DNA of 36,718 nucleotides from an uncultured Eubacteriales bacterium (GCA_934486455.1 CAKSPR010000012.1:1-36718), one strand, 5' to 3'. Positions 16,242 through 25,053 are shown, counted from the stretch's first letter. Made by a program: numbers and translations. The notes: a model not told the origin generated them from the letters alone.

Positions 16242-17141
16242 TTGAGAACACTGAATATTATAATCGATGAATCGGGAGGTGTCAAGAGTGACGGATTTGC
16301 GGGACACGAGGGCGAACACAACGCCGTTACCCTGTCGGTGGAGTTTGAAAAATTCCCCGAGGAATGTCGGTATTTCCGTATGCTGTTTTCCTCGAACGAC
16401 GGTCAAAACACCGTTATAAGCGCTCCCATAATCGCCGCGGCTCAAAAGCTGAGCTATTCTGTTCCCCAAAGCGTTACCACCCTTTCGGGATCGGTGGCAT
16501 GGCAGCTTTGCGGATACCGTGCCGAAGGCGGGACGCTGAAAAACATTATTAAATCGTCGGTGGTTTCGCTGGATTTCGGAAAGTCTCTTGCCGACACCTC
16601 AAGCACGGTCGAAACCGAGCTTAAAAATACTGTGGAGGAGGAGCTGTCGGAGGTTGAAAGCTTTCTTCAAAACTTCGACATATCCGCCGAAACGGCCAAG
16701 GCAAGCGACTTTGGCCTTTCCTGCCAAAAAAGCGGCAAAAAATATAAGATCGTTTTAACCACGCCCTCCGGTGAGGTCGCCATAAGGCAAAGAAAAAGTC
16801 AAACCGATTTTACCGAAGACGAGCTTTTCGGAAACAAATTTATCAGGACAGACAAAACGGCCGAATATCTTGTCTTTGAACGGGTGGGGAACATCGTAAC
16901 GGTCAGCGGTACGGTTTGTTATCTGCCCGACGCCACCCGCAATCATACCGAAAGCGGTTGCGACAGCGTGGTTCTTTACCTGCCCTTCAAGCCTTTGCAG
17001 TATACCTATGTTCCTATGGGCGGAAACACGACAAGCTTTTTCAGGCTCAACCCCGTCACTTCCACCCTTAACATTGAGGCGGCGCCTTCGGCCTCCCAGA
17101 CCATCAGGCTTTGTTTCACCTATATCTGTGAGGATGAATGA
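16242..17141 (+). CDS. Phage tail-fibre/baseplate-like protein of unknown function
   Basis: A 299-residue protein. The N-terminal ~115 residues look like the beta-rich attachment domain of BppU-type baseplate or tail-fibre proteins of Gram-positive phages (FRMLFSSNDGQNTVISAPI ... LSGSVAWQLCGYRAEGGTLKNIIKSS). A Glu-rich helical segment with heptad character follows (ETELKNTVEEELSEVESFLQNF, residues 120-150), then a beta-rich C-terminal domain (IVTVSGTVCYLPDATRNHTESG). No signal peptide. The start is TTG with AAAGGAG 7 nt upstream, the only well-placed site. The similarity is judged by eye; no other phage gene except the next one is nearby. It could be a domesticated tail component or an unrelated exported-complex part. 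Confidence 0.55.
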   Translation: MRTLNIIIDESGGVKSDGFAGHEGEHNAVTLSVEFEKFPEECRYFRMLFSSNDGQNTVISAPIIAAAQKLSYSVPQSVTTLSGSVAWQLCGYRAEGGTLKNIIKSSVVSLDFGKSLADTSSTVETELKNTVEEELSEVESFLQNFDISAETAKASDFGLSCQKSGKKYKIVLTTPSGEVAIRQRKSQTDFTEDELFGNKFIRTDKTAEYLVFERVGNIVTVSGTVCYLPDATRNHTESGCDSVVLYLPFKPLQYTYVPMGGNTTSFFRLNPVTSTLNIEAAPSASQTIRLCFTYICEDE

Positions 17142-17142
17142 T

Positions 17143-17442
17143 ATGGAAAACGCTGTTGTGACCGAAGAGCTTTGCAAGGAAAGACGAAGCAAATTCGACG
17201 AGCGCTGTGCCCGCGATATAAGGGATATAGCTTCCCAGTCTCAAAGGCTCAAGACCCTTGAGGAAATGTCCATAACCATGGGTCAGATACTTAAAAACAT
17301 GGCCGAAAAAACCGAGCAGCACGAGCAACGGCTCAAGGTGCTCGAGCAGCGGCGCGTTACCCTGCTTAACAAATGGGAAACGGCGGTCATAGGAAATATA
17401 TCGGGAATTGTCGTGGGCTATCTTATCTCGCTCTTTTTTTAA
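17143..17442 (+). CDS. XhlA-like coiled-coil membrane protein
   Basis: A 99-residue protein: a charged amphipathic helix with coiled-coil heptads over residues 10-72 (IASQSQRLKTLEEMSITMGQILKNMAEKTEQHEQRLKVLEQ), then a single C-terminal membrane segment (WETAVIGNISGIVVGYLISLFF). This is the layout of phage XhlA/holin-associated proteins. The ATG at 17143 lies 9 nt after GAGG. An in-frame ATG at 17134 overlaps the previous gene but is too close to that site. It starts 1 nt after the previous stop and is clearly its operon partner. Ends at a very strong terminator. Confidence 0.7.
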   Translation: MENAVVTEELCKERRSKFDERCARDIRDIASQSQRLKTLEEMSITMGQILKNMAEKTEQHEQRLKVLEQRRVTLLNKWETAVIGNISGIVVGYLISLFF

Positions 17443-17550
17443 GAGCGTTAAAGGTTACGCTGCTCTCCTTTGAAAATCCGAAAATTTAAAAGAAGAAGCC
17501 CCGGGGCTTAAAGTGCACAAGTCCGGTAAAAACGGACAATAGAAAAACTT

Positions 17551-17591
17551 CCCGCTCTGCTGTCAAAACGACAGCAGAGCGGGATTTTTTT
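17551..17591. terminator. Very strong bidirectional terminator
   Basis: A 14-bp perfect stem (17551-17564 with 17570-17583) encloses a 5-nt AAAAC loop and runs into ATTTTTTT on the plus strand. On the minus strand the stem is followed by AAGTTTTTC. It separates the convergent XhlA-like and EF-G-like genes. The rest of 17443-17640 has only a short GTCCG/CGGAC hairpin. Confidence 0.9.
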
Positions 17592-17640
17592 GCGAAAAAT
17601 GTTTTTTGAATTATTGGGTCAGCGGGTTTTGTCCTTAAAG

Positions 17641-19704
17641 CTATTCGATGTCGCCCTTGGCCTTGGCCTCGGCAATGACCTTTTCTACCACTGCGGGGGG
17701 AGCGGGATCGTACCGCAAAAATTCAAGGGTAAAGGAACCGCGTCCCTGGGTCGCCGAACGAAGCACGGTGGAGAAGCTGCCCATTTCGGCCATGGGAACC
17801 TCGGCCTCGATTATGTGCATGCCTTCGTCGTCCTGATCCATTCCCACGGGGCGGCCTCTGCGCTTGGTTATGTCGCCGTTGACGTCTCCCATGTTGTCGG
17901 CCGGAACCGACACCCTTAAAAGTCCGATAGGCTCAAGCAGGGTGGGGTTGGCGATTTCAAAGGCGTTTTTAAAGGCGATGGAAGCGGCGGTCTTAAATGC
18001 CATTTCCGAAGAATCGACGGGGTGGTAGGAGCCGTCGTAAAGGGTGGCCTTAACGCCGACGACGGGGTATCCTGCAAGGGGACCCTTCTTCATGCTTTCG
18101 CGGAGTCCCTTTTCAACGGCGGGGAAATAGTTCTTGGGAACCGAGCCGCCGAAAACCTCCTCGGCAAAGACCAGATCATCAGACTCGCAGGGCTCAAAAC
18201 GGATCCACACATCGCCGAACTGGCCGTGGCCGCCCGACTGTTTTTTGTGCCTTCCCTGAACCTCAACCTTTTTCCTGATAGTCTCGCGGTATGCAACCCT
18301 CGGAACGGTCAGCTCGACATCGACGCCGAACTTGGATTTAAGCTTGGAGCAAACCACATCAAGGTGCTGTTCACCCAGGCCAGAAAGTATCTGCTCGTGG
18401 GTCTCGTGGTTGGTATATTGGGAAACGGTGGGATCCTCTTCGATAATGCGGTTGAGTCCCGTGACGATCTTATCCTCGTCACCGCGTTTTTTGGGTTTAA
18501 TGCACATGGAAAGGGAGGGGGCGGGGAAATCCACTCCCCTGGCCGCGACAACATTGCCCGGCGAGCAAAGGGTATCGCCTGTTTTTGTTCCCGAAAGCTT
18601 GGAGACCGAGCCGATGTCTCCGGCAGAAATTACGGCGGCTTCCTCGGCCTTTGCACCCTTTATAAAGAAGAGCTTGCCGATTCTTTCGGTTTCTCCCGTG
18701 CGGGCGTTGACAAGCTGGCTGTCGGGCGTGACCTTGCCGGAAATGACCTTGAAATATGACCGTTTACCGACCTGGGGATCGGCCAGTGTTTTAAAGACGA
18801 CGGCAACGGCGGGGGCGTTTTCGTCGGGAACAAGCTCAACCGTTTCCTCTCCCTTTCGGCCGGGCTCGTTGCTCTTTTCAAGAGCCGAGGGAGCATAGTT
18901 TACCAGCCCGTCGAGCAAAAGATCGACACCCTCGAGAGTAAGGCCTGCGCCGCAGTAAACAGGGGCAAGCTCACCCGATTTAATAGCCGCGGGAACGCCC
19001 TTTAAAAGCTCCTCATGGGTGAATTTTTCGCCGTTGAAATATTTCTCCATAAGCTCGTCGTCGGTGGCGGCGACGGCTTCATTTATCTGGTCGATGTACT
19101 TTTCGAAGGGGGCAAGATCGCCGGGTACCTTAACCGGCTTTCCGTTTTCGTAGGTTACGCGGTTGCCGGTCAGCAGGTTGACATAGGCCACCACCTTGTG
19201 ATTTTCCACAAGAGGCACCACAATGGGGCAGACGGTATTTCCGAAGCGGTCGATGAGCGACTGAAGAGCGTTGTCGAAATTGGCCTTGTCGGAATTCATT
19301 TTCGAAATAAAGAAAAACTTTGCCGCACCCTGTTTTTTAGCCACGGCATAGGCCTTTTCGTCGCCTACCGCGACTCCCGATTTGCCCGAAATGACAATAA
19401 CGCAGGTGCCCGCCGCACGGATACCCTCTCTCATTTCGCCGGCAAAGTCGAACATGCCGGGAGTGTCGATTATGTTGAGCTTACAGTCCTTCCATTCAAC
19501 CGGGGCGACCGCCGTCGAGATCGAGGCGGCTCTTTTCTTTTCCTCGGGGTCAAAATCCATAACGGTATTTCCGTCGGACACCTTGCCGAGTCTGTCGGTT
19601 GCTCCGCTTATGTAAAGCATGGCTTCGCACAGAGAAGTTTTTCCCTTTCCGCCATGGCCGACGATGGCAATATTTTTTATTCTGTCTGCAGAATACTGTT
19701 TCAT
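17641..19704 (-). CDS. EF-G-like translational GTPase with altered G4 motif
   Basis: A 687-residue protein with the five-domain layout of elongation factor G, of the EF-G paralogue (EF-G2/'elongation factor G-like') type. The P-loop is GHGGKGKTS instead of AHIDAGKTT. G3 is DTPGMFDF, so the histidine of the canonical DTPGHVDF is missing. G4 reads SKMN instead of NKMD (codons at 19294-19305). Domain IV (GHGQFGDVWIRFEP, PAVEKGLRESMKKGPLAGYPV) and domain V (MGDVNGDITKRRGRPVGMDQ) are complete. It probably acts on the ribosome or in a stress role, but its nucleotide use may differ from EF-G. The ATG at 19704 is preferred to an upstream GTG because GAAAGGG lies 8 nt before it. Transcribed alone. Confidence 0.85.
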   Translation of the reverse strand: MKQYSADRIKNIAIVGHGGKGKTSLCEAMLYISGATDRLGKVSDGNTVMDFDPEEKKRAASISTAVAPVEWKDCKLNIIDTPGMFDFAGEMREGIRAAGTCVIVISGKSGVAVGDEKAYAVAKKQGAAKFFFISKMNSDKANFDNALQSLIDRFGNTVCPIVVPLVENHKVVAYVNLLTGNRVTYENGKPVKVPGDLAPFEKYIDQINEAVAATDDELMEKYFNGEKFTHEELLKGVPAAIKSGELAPVYCGAGLTLEGVDLLLDGLVNYAPSALEKSNEPGRKGEETVELVPDENAPAVAVVFKTLADPQVGKRSYFKVISGKVTPDSQLVNARTGETERIGKLFFIKGAKAEEAAVISAGDIGSVSKLSGTKTGDTLCSPGNVVAARGVDFPAPSLSMCIKPKKRGDEDKIVTGLNRIIEEDPTVSQYTNHETHEQILSGLGEQHLDVVCSKLKSKFGVDVELTVPRVAYRETIRKKVEVQGRHKKQSGGHGQFGDVWIRFEPCESDDLVFAEEVFGGSVPKNYFPAVEKGLRESMKKGPLAGYPVVGVKATLYDGSYHPVDSSEMAFKTAASIAFKNAFEIANPTLLEPIGLLRVSVPADNMGDVNGDITKRRGRPVGMDQDDEGMHIIEAEVPMAEMGSFSTVLRSATQGRGSFTLEFLRYDPAPPAVVEKVIAEAKAKGDIE

Positions 19705-19745
19705 TTTGAACACCCTTTCAAATTGCTATTAAAAACAAAAATTGC

Positions 19746-19765
19746 AATAATTACTTGCAATTATT
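19746..19765. repeat. Palindromic element in the EF-G-like leader
   Basis: AATAATT and AATTATT enclose a 6-nt spacer, within a longer imperfect palindrome bounded by TGCA on each side. It lies between the promoter and the ribosome binding site, a position suited to an operator or an RNA hairpin. No protein partner is evident. Confidence 0.4.
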
Positions 19766-19778
19766 ATGCAGTATGCTA

Positions 19779-19807
19779 ATTATAGCACGGTGTAAATATA
19801 TATGCAA
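19779..19807 (-). promoter_or_regulatory. Promoter of the EF-G-like gene
   Basis: On the minus strand TTGCAT at 19807-19802, a 17-bp spacer and a perfect TATAAT at 19784-19779. The leader is about 70 nt. The stretch from 19810 to 20010 towards the next gene shows nothing recognisable. Confidence 0.65.
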
Positions 19808-20017
19808 GAGTTTTTTTAATTATATATGGCTTTTTTTGCAACGAAAAATGTGAAAGACGGGTTTTCGGGAGCTTCGGAGTGGTATATAACCGTTTTAAAG
19901 CTTACCAAAGGACTTGGCTCCGTTTCGGCGGATAACCGAAGTTTTCGGAAAAACGCCCGCGGATAAAAATATAAGCTAAGGTAAAGAGCTTTAAATGTAA
20001 ATCTGCAAGAATTATCG

Positions 20018-20046
20018 TTGACAGGTAAAAAACAAGATGTTATAAT
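20018..20046 (+). promoter_or_regulatory. Consensus sigma-A promoter of the secreted phosphodiesterase gene
   Basis: Perfect TTGACA at 20018-20023 and perfect TATAAT at 20041-20046 with a 17-bp spacer. This is the best promoter in the window and implies strong expression unless repressed. The transcription start would be about 40 nt before the ATG. Confidence 0.85.
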
Positions 20047-20092
20047 GTGAGCAACGGTTAAAACACAAATTAATCCATTGGGAGGCAACAAA

Positions 20093-22996
20093 ATGAAATC
20101 AAAAAAACTTTTGTCAATCATGATTTCGATTATGATGATCGCGACAATGTTTTTGCCTGTCTCGGTTTTTGCTGAGGATGAAGGCATACTTGTCAGCGAT
20201 TGCGACAGCACAAGCGGCTGGTCCTGCTATACCGGCGACGGAATGGCGGTTGACTCGGCCGTTAAGACCCAGGGTAACGGTTCGCTTAAATTCTGGCAGG
20301 ACGGCGGCTTCTGCGGACTTTACAAGCTTCAAAACACCATTAATATTTCGGAAATGAAATATTTCACCTTCGACATGCTTCCCCAGGCCACCGATTGGTT
20401 TGAAAAGGCCGGCTATGCATATTTGGTGATCTCCTCCCGTCAGGACGGCGGCGGATATGAAGAGCCCGACTCGGCCGCATGGACCGAGAATGCCCTTACG
20501 ATCTCCCTTTCTGGCGTTAAGCTCAACGAGGGCTGGAACACGGTCAACATACCTCTTGATTTCTCGGCCGCCGCTTCGGGATTTGACCCCGCCAAGGTCA
20601 CCAAGATCGGTATTTTCGGACTGCGTTACTATGAGCGGGACGGCAAAAATGTCAACTATATCGACAACGTTCGCTTCGGCAAGACCGCAGCCTCGGAAAT
20701 TATAGCGGTCGACCCGCTGGTAGCCTCCACAAAGGAGCTTTTCAACAAGGCCTTTGGGATTTACGACGCAGGCAACACCGCATATACCCAGGGATCTTAC
20801 GATAAATTCGCCGCGGCCTACGAGCAGGTTAAGGATGTCGACCTTGAAGCCGCTTCCAAGGAAGAGGTTATCGCCGCGAGAAAGACCCTCCAGGGCGGCC
20901 TTAACACCCTTACCTCAAAAACAAATCCCCACGCTTTAAGCGAGGATTATAAGCGTGTTGTGGTTGTCGGAATCGACGGAATGGGCGCATTTGACGCCGA
21001 TGAAGCGGTCAGCACCCCCAACCTCGACCGCATCAGAACCGGAAGCGACGTCCTTTATACCCACACCGCAACCTCGGTTTCCCCCTCCATCAGCGCACAG
21101 AACTGGTCGGCCATGCTTCTCGGTGTAAGTCCCCAGCGCCACGGCAACACCAACGAGAGCATCGAGGCCAACGAGACCCCCGATTATCAGACCTATCCTT
21201 CTATCTTTAAATACATCAGAAACACCTATCCCGAGGCTGCTCTCGGTTCGATAGTCAACTGGAATCCCATTAACCACGGCGTTATCGAACACAACATTGA
21301 CGTCAGCCTTAAAACCAGCAGCAGCGACACCGAAATTGCAAACCTCGCCATTAACTACTGGAAAGAAAACGACCCGATGATGACCTTCCTCCATTTTGAC
21401 AGTGTTGATCACGAAGGTCACACCACCGGTTACCAAAAGGATAAATACTACCGCGCCCTTGAGGCGGTGGATGTTGAGGTCGGCAGAATATACGACAGCC
21501 TTGACGAGCTTGGCTATCTTGAGGACACCCTCTTTATAATTCTTACCGATCACGGCGGAGTGGGAACAAACCACGGCGGCAGCGACCCCAGAGAGATGAA
21601 CTGCACCTATATCGCCAAGGGTAAGAGCGTTGTACCCGGAGAGTATACAAATGCGGCCACCGACAATGTGCTCACCACAGCCAGCATGTCCTCGGTGGTT
21701 GCGGCGGCACTGGGCGTTGCACAAAGCGGCGACTACGACTACACCGTTCCCGACAATTACTTTAAGGGATACACCTACTCTGCTCCCGCTAACGACGAAT
21801 GGCGCGTTGACACTCCCGGTGACAAATACCGCGGACATCAGACTGCCGATAATGCCGACAATCACATTAAGCTTGCCGATTATGTTGATACCAAGGCTCT
21901 TGATATGAAGGCATATTTCAAATTCGACGGCAACCTCAACAACTCTCAGCCCTCGGTTATAACCGCCAAGGAAAACGGCACCGTTGCCTTTGACGAAAAC
22001 GGCTATTATAACGGCGCGGCAAACCTTTCAAACGGCTATCTTTCGATAAACAACCTTAAAAATCTCGGCACCGACAGCTTTACCGTTTCCATGTGGATAA
22101 AGGATCTCGACGCCCTAACAAACGACCCCGCCATTGTCAGCAACAAGGACTGGGAAAGCGGGTATAACCCCGGAATAACCATTGCCACCGAGGGAGGAAA
22201 GTTCCGCTTTAACCTTGGCGACGGTTCCAAGCGCTCGGACACCCCCTACACCTCGGCCAACGGATATACCGTGGGCGGAGACGGCGGATTTGTTAACCTC
22301 ATCGCCGTTGTGGACAGAGAAAACGCCGCCGCAAGCCTCTATGCCGATTTCAGACTTATCGCCACCGTCAGACTTGATGTCGGCTCGCTTGACTCAGCTC
22401 CGGGAACCACCCTCAACATCGGACAGGACGGTAAGGGAACGGGCTTTAAGGCCAAGTTCAAGCTTGACGAATTTATGTTCTTCGGCTCGGCTCTTAATAT
22501 TGAAGACATTTACAGGCTCCAGGCATTCTACGATGCAGGCAATATCACCGAGACCTCCGAGATACCCGCAAAGGCTCTTGCCCAGGTCAACAAGACCTAC
22601 AACGCCATAAAGGCCGTAGGTGAAATAACCGAGGAAAACTGGCGCGAAAAGAGAGAGCTTCTTGAGGCGGCAACCGCGGCATATAACGAGCTTGAGGAAA
22701 AATACGGCGACCGCCGGCTTGACAACATCGCCGACTATCAAAAGGCTCTTGCCGACTTTGATAAGTATAAGGTAGACATTATGTACGGCGACGCCAACCT
22801 TGATGGAAAAATCGACACCAACGACGCCCTTGCCATTCTTCAGCATGTTGTCAGCTTGATCGAGCTTAAAGGAGACGCCTTAACGGCCGCCAAGGTCAGC
22901 GTTGAGGGAGATACCGTTTCCTCGGTAGACGCCCTGCTGGTGCTTCAGAAGATCGTCGGAATAATAGATAAATTCCCGGTTGAGGAGATAAAGTAA
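20093..22996 (+). CDS. Secreted alkaline-phosphatase-superfamily phosphodiesterase with CBM-like, FIVAR, LamG and dockerin-like modules
   Basis: A 967-residue secreted protein. A signal peptide (about residues 1-26, ending VSVFA) is followed by a beta-sandwich carbohydrate-binding-like domain (30-195), a helical FIVAR-like unit (200-265), and a type I phosphodiesterase/nucleotide pyrophosphatase-like domain (285-570). Metal ligands are evident: Asp295 in GIDGMG, D439-H440-E-G-H443, D486-H487 and H494. The nucleophile is probably a Ser in the SVSPSISAQNW stretch. A LamG-like domain (625-790), another helical segment and a dockerin-like tail (about 897-955) complete it. The second dockerin loop (KVSVEGDTVSSVD) has lost calcium ligands. 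It probably hydrolyses phosphate esters outside the cell; the substrate is unknown. GGGAGG precedes the ATG at 20093; an upstream TTG would overlap that site. Confidence 0.85.
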   Translation: MKSKKLLSIMISIMMIATMFLPVSVFAEDEGILVSDCDSTSGWSCYTGDGMAVDSAVKTQGNGSLKFWQDGGFCGLYKLQNTINISEMKYFTFDMLPQATDWFEKAGYAYLVISSRQDGGGYEEPDSAAWTENALTISLSGVKLNEGWNTVNIPLDFSAAASGFDPAKVTKIGIFGLRYYERDGKNVNYIDNVRFGKTAASEIIAVDPLVASTKELFNKAFGIYDAGNTAYTQGSYDKFAAAYEQVKDVDLEAASKEEVIAARKTLQGGLNTLTSKTNPHALSEDYKRVVVVGIDGMGAFDADEAVSTPNLDRIRTGSDVLYTHTATSVSPSISAQNWSAMLLGVSPQRHGNTNESIEANETPDYQTYPSIFKYIRNTYPEAALGSIVNWNPINHGVIEHNIDVSLKTSSSDTEIANLAINYWKENDPMMTFLHFDSVDHEGHTTGYQKDKYYRALEAVDVEVGRIYDSLDELGYLEDTLFIILTDHGGVGTNHGGSDPREMNCTYIAKGKSVVPGEYTNAATDNVLTTASMSSVVAAALGVAQSGDYDYTVPDNYFKGYTYSAPANDEWRVDTPGDKYRGHQTADNADNHIKLADYVDTKALDMKAYFKFDGNLNNSQPSVITAKENGTVAFDENGYYNGAANLSNGYLSINNLKNLGTDSFTVSMWIKDLDALTNDPAIVSNKDWESGYNPGITIATEGGKFRFNLGDGSKRSDTPYTSANGYTVGGDGGFVNLIAVVDRENAAASLYADFRLIATVRLDVGSLDSAPGTTLNIGQDGKGTGFKAKFKLDEFMFFGSALNIEDIYRLQAFYDAGNITETSEIPAKALAQVNKTYNAIKAVGEITEENWREKRELLEAATAAYNELEEKYGDRRLDNIADYQKALADFDKYKVDIMYGDANLDGKIDTNDALAILQHVVSLIELKGDALTAAKVSVEGDTVSSVDALLVLQKIVGIIDKFPVEEIK

Positions 22997-23037
22997 GCGT
23001 GAGCATCGGGCTTGACAGTTTAAACTAAAAAAAATTG

Positions 23038-23073
23038 ACCGCCCCTTTGCCGAACATTCGGCAAATGGGCGGT
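23038..23073. terminator. Bidirectional terminator between phosphodiesterase and histidine kinase genes
   Basis: ACCGCCC pairs with GGGCGGT and, after a one-base mismatch, TTTGCCGAA with TTCGGCAAA, making a long stem. TTTCC follows on the plus strand. On the minus strand the stem is followed by CAATTTTTTTT, so it is the better terminator for the leftward kinase gene. Confidence 0.75.
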
Positions 23074-23147
23074 TTCCTTATGTGTTAAAAGCGGCGAAAC
23101 GATAAAAGCGGGGAAAAGGCAACGGGCTAACTGTGACAGAATACCGT

Positions 23148-24383
23148 CTACCTAAGCTCGGCGATAAATTCGATTTTATTTGAGCCGATCTTTTCGGCAT
23201 AAATATCGCCCTTGTGAGCCTCACAAATGCTTTTTGCAAGGGAGAGGCCGATGCCGTAGCCGCCCTTTGACGAGCGGGATTTATCCCCCCGATAAAATCG
23301 GTCGAAAAGCTTTGAAAGCTCCCCCTCGCCGATGTCGTCGCAAAGGTTGGAGCACCTTATAGTTACTCCTTTTTTGCTCCTTTTAAGAGATATCTCTATG
23401 GGTGAGCCCTCGGTCGAATATTTAACGGCATTGTCGATAAGCACCGATATAAGCCGACGGACGGAATACTCGTCTCCCTTGAAGGCAATGCCCTTTTCAA
23501 TGTCGGTAACGATTTTGTGTCCCTTTTCCCCTGCAAAATCGGCAAAGGACTCGGCCGTTTCAAAAACCGCGTCACTGATATTGAAATCGCAAAGCACGCG
23601 GGGCTGTTCCTCATCCGCTTTCGAAAGGCTGACAAGGGAATCGACAAGGCCTTTCAGCTTGTCGGTCTGGGCAAGGGCCTTGTCTATCCATTTTTGCTTG
23701 CCCACATCCATTTCAAGCACGGTCAGAGAGGTATTTATAACGGTAATGGGGGTTTTCAACTCGTGGCTTGCGTCGGTTATAAACTGCTTTTGCCGCTCGT
23801 TTGATTTAACCACCGGGTCAATGGCTTTTTTGGAAAAGAGCACCACAAGCAGATAAACCGCCAGCACGCAAAAGACAGTTGCCGCCGATGAAAGAAGAAG
23901 CATTGTCTTTGCCGACTGCATTTCGTTTTGGCAGTCGAGAAACACCACCATGTTTTTATTGTCGCCGTTTTTTGCAACAAGAAATTTATAACCGAAATTG
24001 TCGGCATATCCATAGCCTTCCCCGTGAGAAAGGGCAATATTAAGATATTTCTGCGCGTCGTCGCTGGTAACGGCGGCTATCTTTTCCATATTGGACATGA
24101 CAAGGGTTCCGTCGTCCTTATATTTCAAAACGAAATAGCGGGTGGAAAAAGGGGTTTCCTTGTTGAAGCGGGGATCGGGCTTTGCACCGTCAGAATCGGG
24201 CGGGGCGGGACGGTCGGTGGGAATTGTGCCCTGATTGTCGCATATCATCCGAAGGGTGTCGCCCAGCTTTTTATCGGTGGAAATAAAATTGGCAGTGTTG
24301 ACAATGACGCTTAAAACAACCATGGCAAGGGCCACCGAAAGGGTGGCGATTATGATAAACTTTTTCCTCAGCTTTTTAATCAT
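23148..24383 (-). CDS. Sensor histidine kinase
   Basis: A 411-residue membrane kinase. Two membrane helices (about residues 8-30 and 155-180) frame an extracellular sensor domain of about 125 residues that begins with a Pro/Asp-rich part. The HisKA box ASHELKTPITV holds His207; the N box is NAVKYS and the C-terminal ATP lid reads YGIGLSLAKS. It autophosphorylates and passes phosphate to the adjacent response regulator. The ATG at 24383 has GGAGGAACGCA just upstream, an ideal site; an open frame continues 108 nt further but lies inside the response regulator gene. The genes overlap by 8 nt, so they are coupled. The stimulus is unknown. Confidence 0.9.
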   Translation of the reverse strand: MIKKLRKKFIIIATLSVALAMVVLSVIVNTANFISTDKKLGDTLRMICDNQGTIPTDRPAPPDSDGAKPDPRFNKETPFSTRYFVLKYKDDGTLVMSNMEKIAAVTSDDAQKYLNIALSHGEGYGYADNFGYKFLVAKNGDNKNMVVFLDCQNEMQSAKTMLLLSSAATVFCVLAVYLLVVLFSKKAIDPVVKSNERQKQFITDASHELKTPITVINTSLTVLEMDVGKQKWIDKALAQTDKLKGLVDSLVSLSKADEEQPRVLCDFNISDAVFETAESFADFAGEKGHKIVTDIEKGIAFKGDEYSVRRLISVLIDNAVKYSTEGSPIEISLKRSKKGVTIRCSNLCDDIGEGELSKLFDRFYRGDKSRSSKGGYGIGLSLAKSICEAHKGDIYAEKIGSNKIEFIAELR

Positions 24384-25053
24384 TGCGTTCCTCCATAATG
24401 TAGCCGAGTCCGCGGTTGGCATATATGGAAACTCCCGAGTGTATGGATGAAAGCTTTTTTCTGAGGTTTGAAATGTGCACCCACACAACATTTATCTCGG
24501 CGTCGCTGTCCCAGCCCCACACCTTTTCCATAATGCGGTCGGCCGACATTACCACCGAGGGGCTTCTCATAAACATTTCCATGACCTGAAACTCTTTTCC
24601 CGAAAGCCGCACGCTGTCGTTTTTGCAGGACAAAAGTCCCGAGCTTGTGTTAAGCGAAAGATCCTTGAAATTGATGACGGTGGGGGTGAAATCCTCTCTG
24701 CGGCGGAGCATGGCGCGCACCCGGGAAAGAAGCTCGTCGGGAGAAAAGGGCTTGGGGAGATAATCGTCGGCGCCCGAGTCAAAGCCCACAATGCGGTCGT
24801 CCTTTTGGGCCTTGGCCGTCAGCATCATAATGGGGGTCTTTATCCCGTCCGAGCGCAGTCGTCGAAGCACCTCGATGCCGTCCATTTTAGGCATCATGAC
24901 ATCGAGTATAAGGGCGTCGTATTCCCCCGAGCTTCCGAAATCGTAGGCATCGCGGCCGTTATACACCGCGTCGACCGAGAATTTGTTTTTTTCAAAAAAT
25001 ACCGTCAGTGCCTCGGCAAGATCCTTTTCGTCCTCTGCAATAAGTAAACGCAT
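24376..25053 (-). CDS. OmpR/PhoB-family response regulator
   Basis: A 225-residue response regulator of typical length. The receiver domain (1-120) starts MRLLIAEDEKDLAEA with the acidic pair, has the phosphoacceptor Asp51 in LDVMMPKMDG and the conserved Lys in LPKPF. The winged helix DNA-binding domain of OmpR/PhoB type covers 125-223 (LSGKEFQVMEMFMRSPSVVMSADRIMEKVWGW ... VWVHISNLRKKL ... RGLGYIM). The ATG at 25053 follows AAGGGTG. The kinase gene follows with an 8-nt overlap. Four repeated boxes in the divergent intergenic region fit the tandem 11-bp-spaced half-sites that such regulators bind. Confidence 0.92.
   Translation of the reverse strand: MRLLIAEDEKDLAEALTVFFEKNKFSVDAVYNGRDAYDFGSSGEYDALILDVMMPKMDGIEVLRRLRSDGIKTPIMMLTAKAQKDDRIVGFDSGADDYLPKPFSPDELLSRVRAMLRRREDFTPTVINFKDLSLNTSSGLLSCKNDSVRLSGKEFQVMEMFMRSPSVVMSADRIMEKVWGWDSDAEINVVWVHISNLRKKLSSIHSGVSIYANRGLGYIMEERND

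Noticed and set aside
16016..16321. Extension of the small membrane protein upstream of the ATG at 16015
   Set aside because: The upstream part has no family similarity, crosses a hairpin and the opposite-strand gene, and AAGGGAG fits the ATG at 16015.
20936..21865. Long antisense open frame (309 codons) inside the phosphodiesterase gene
   Set aside because: It is the complement of a clearly coding region with metal-binding motifs; its translation is low in recognisable motifs and has no ribosome binding site.
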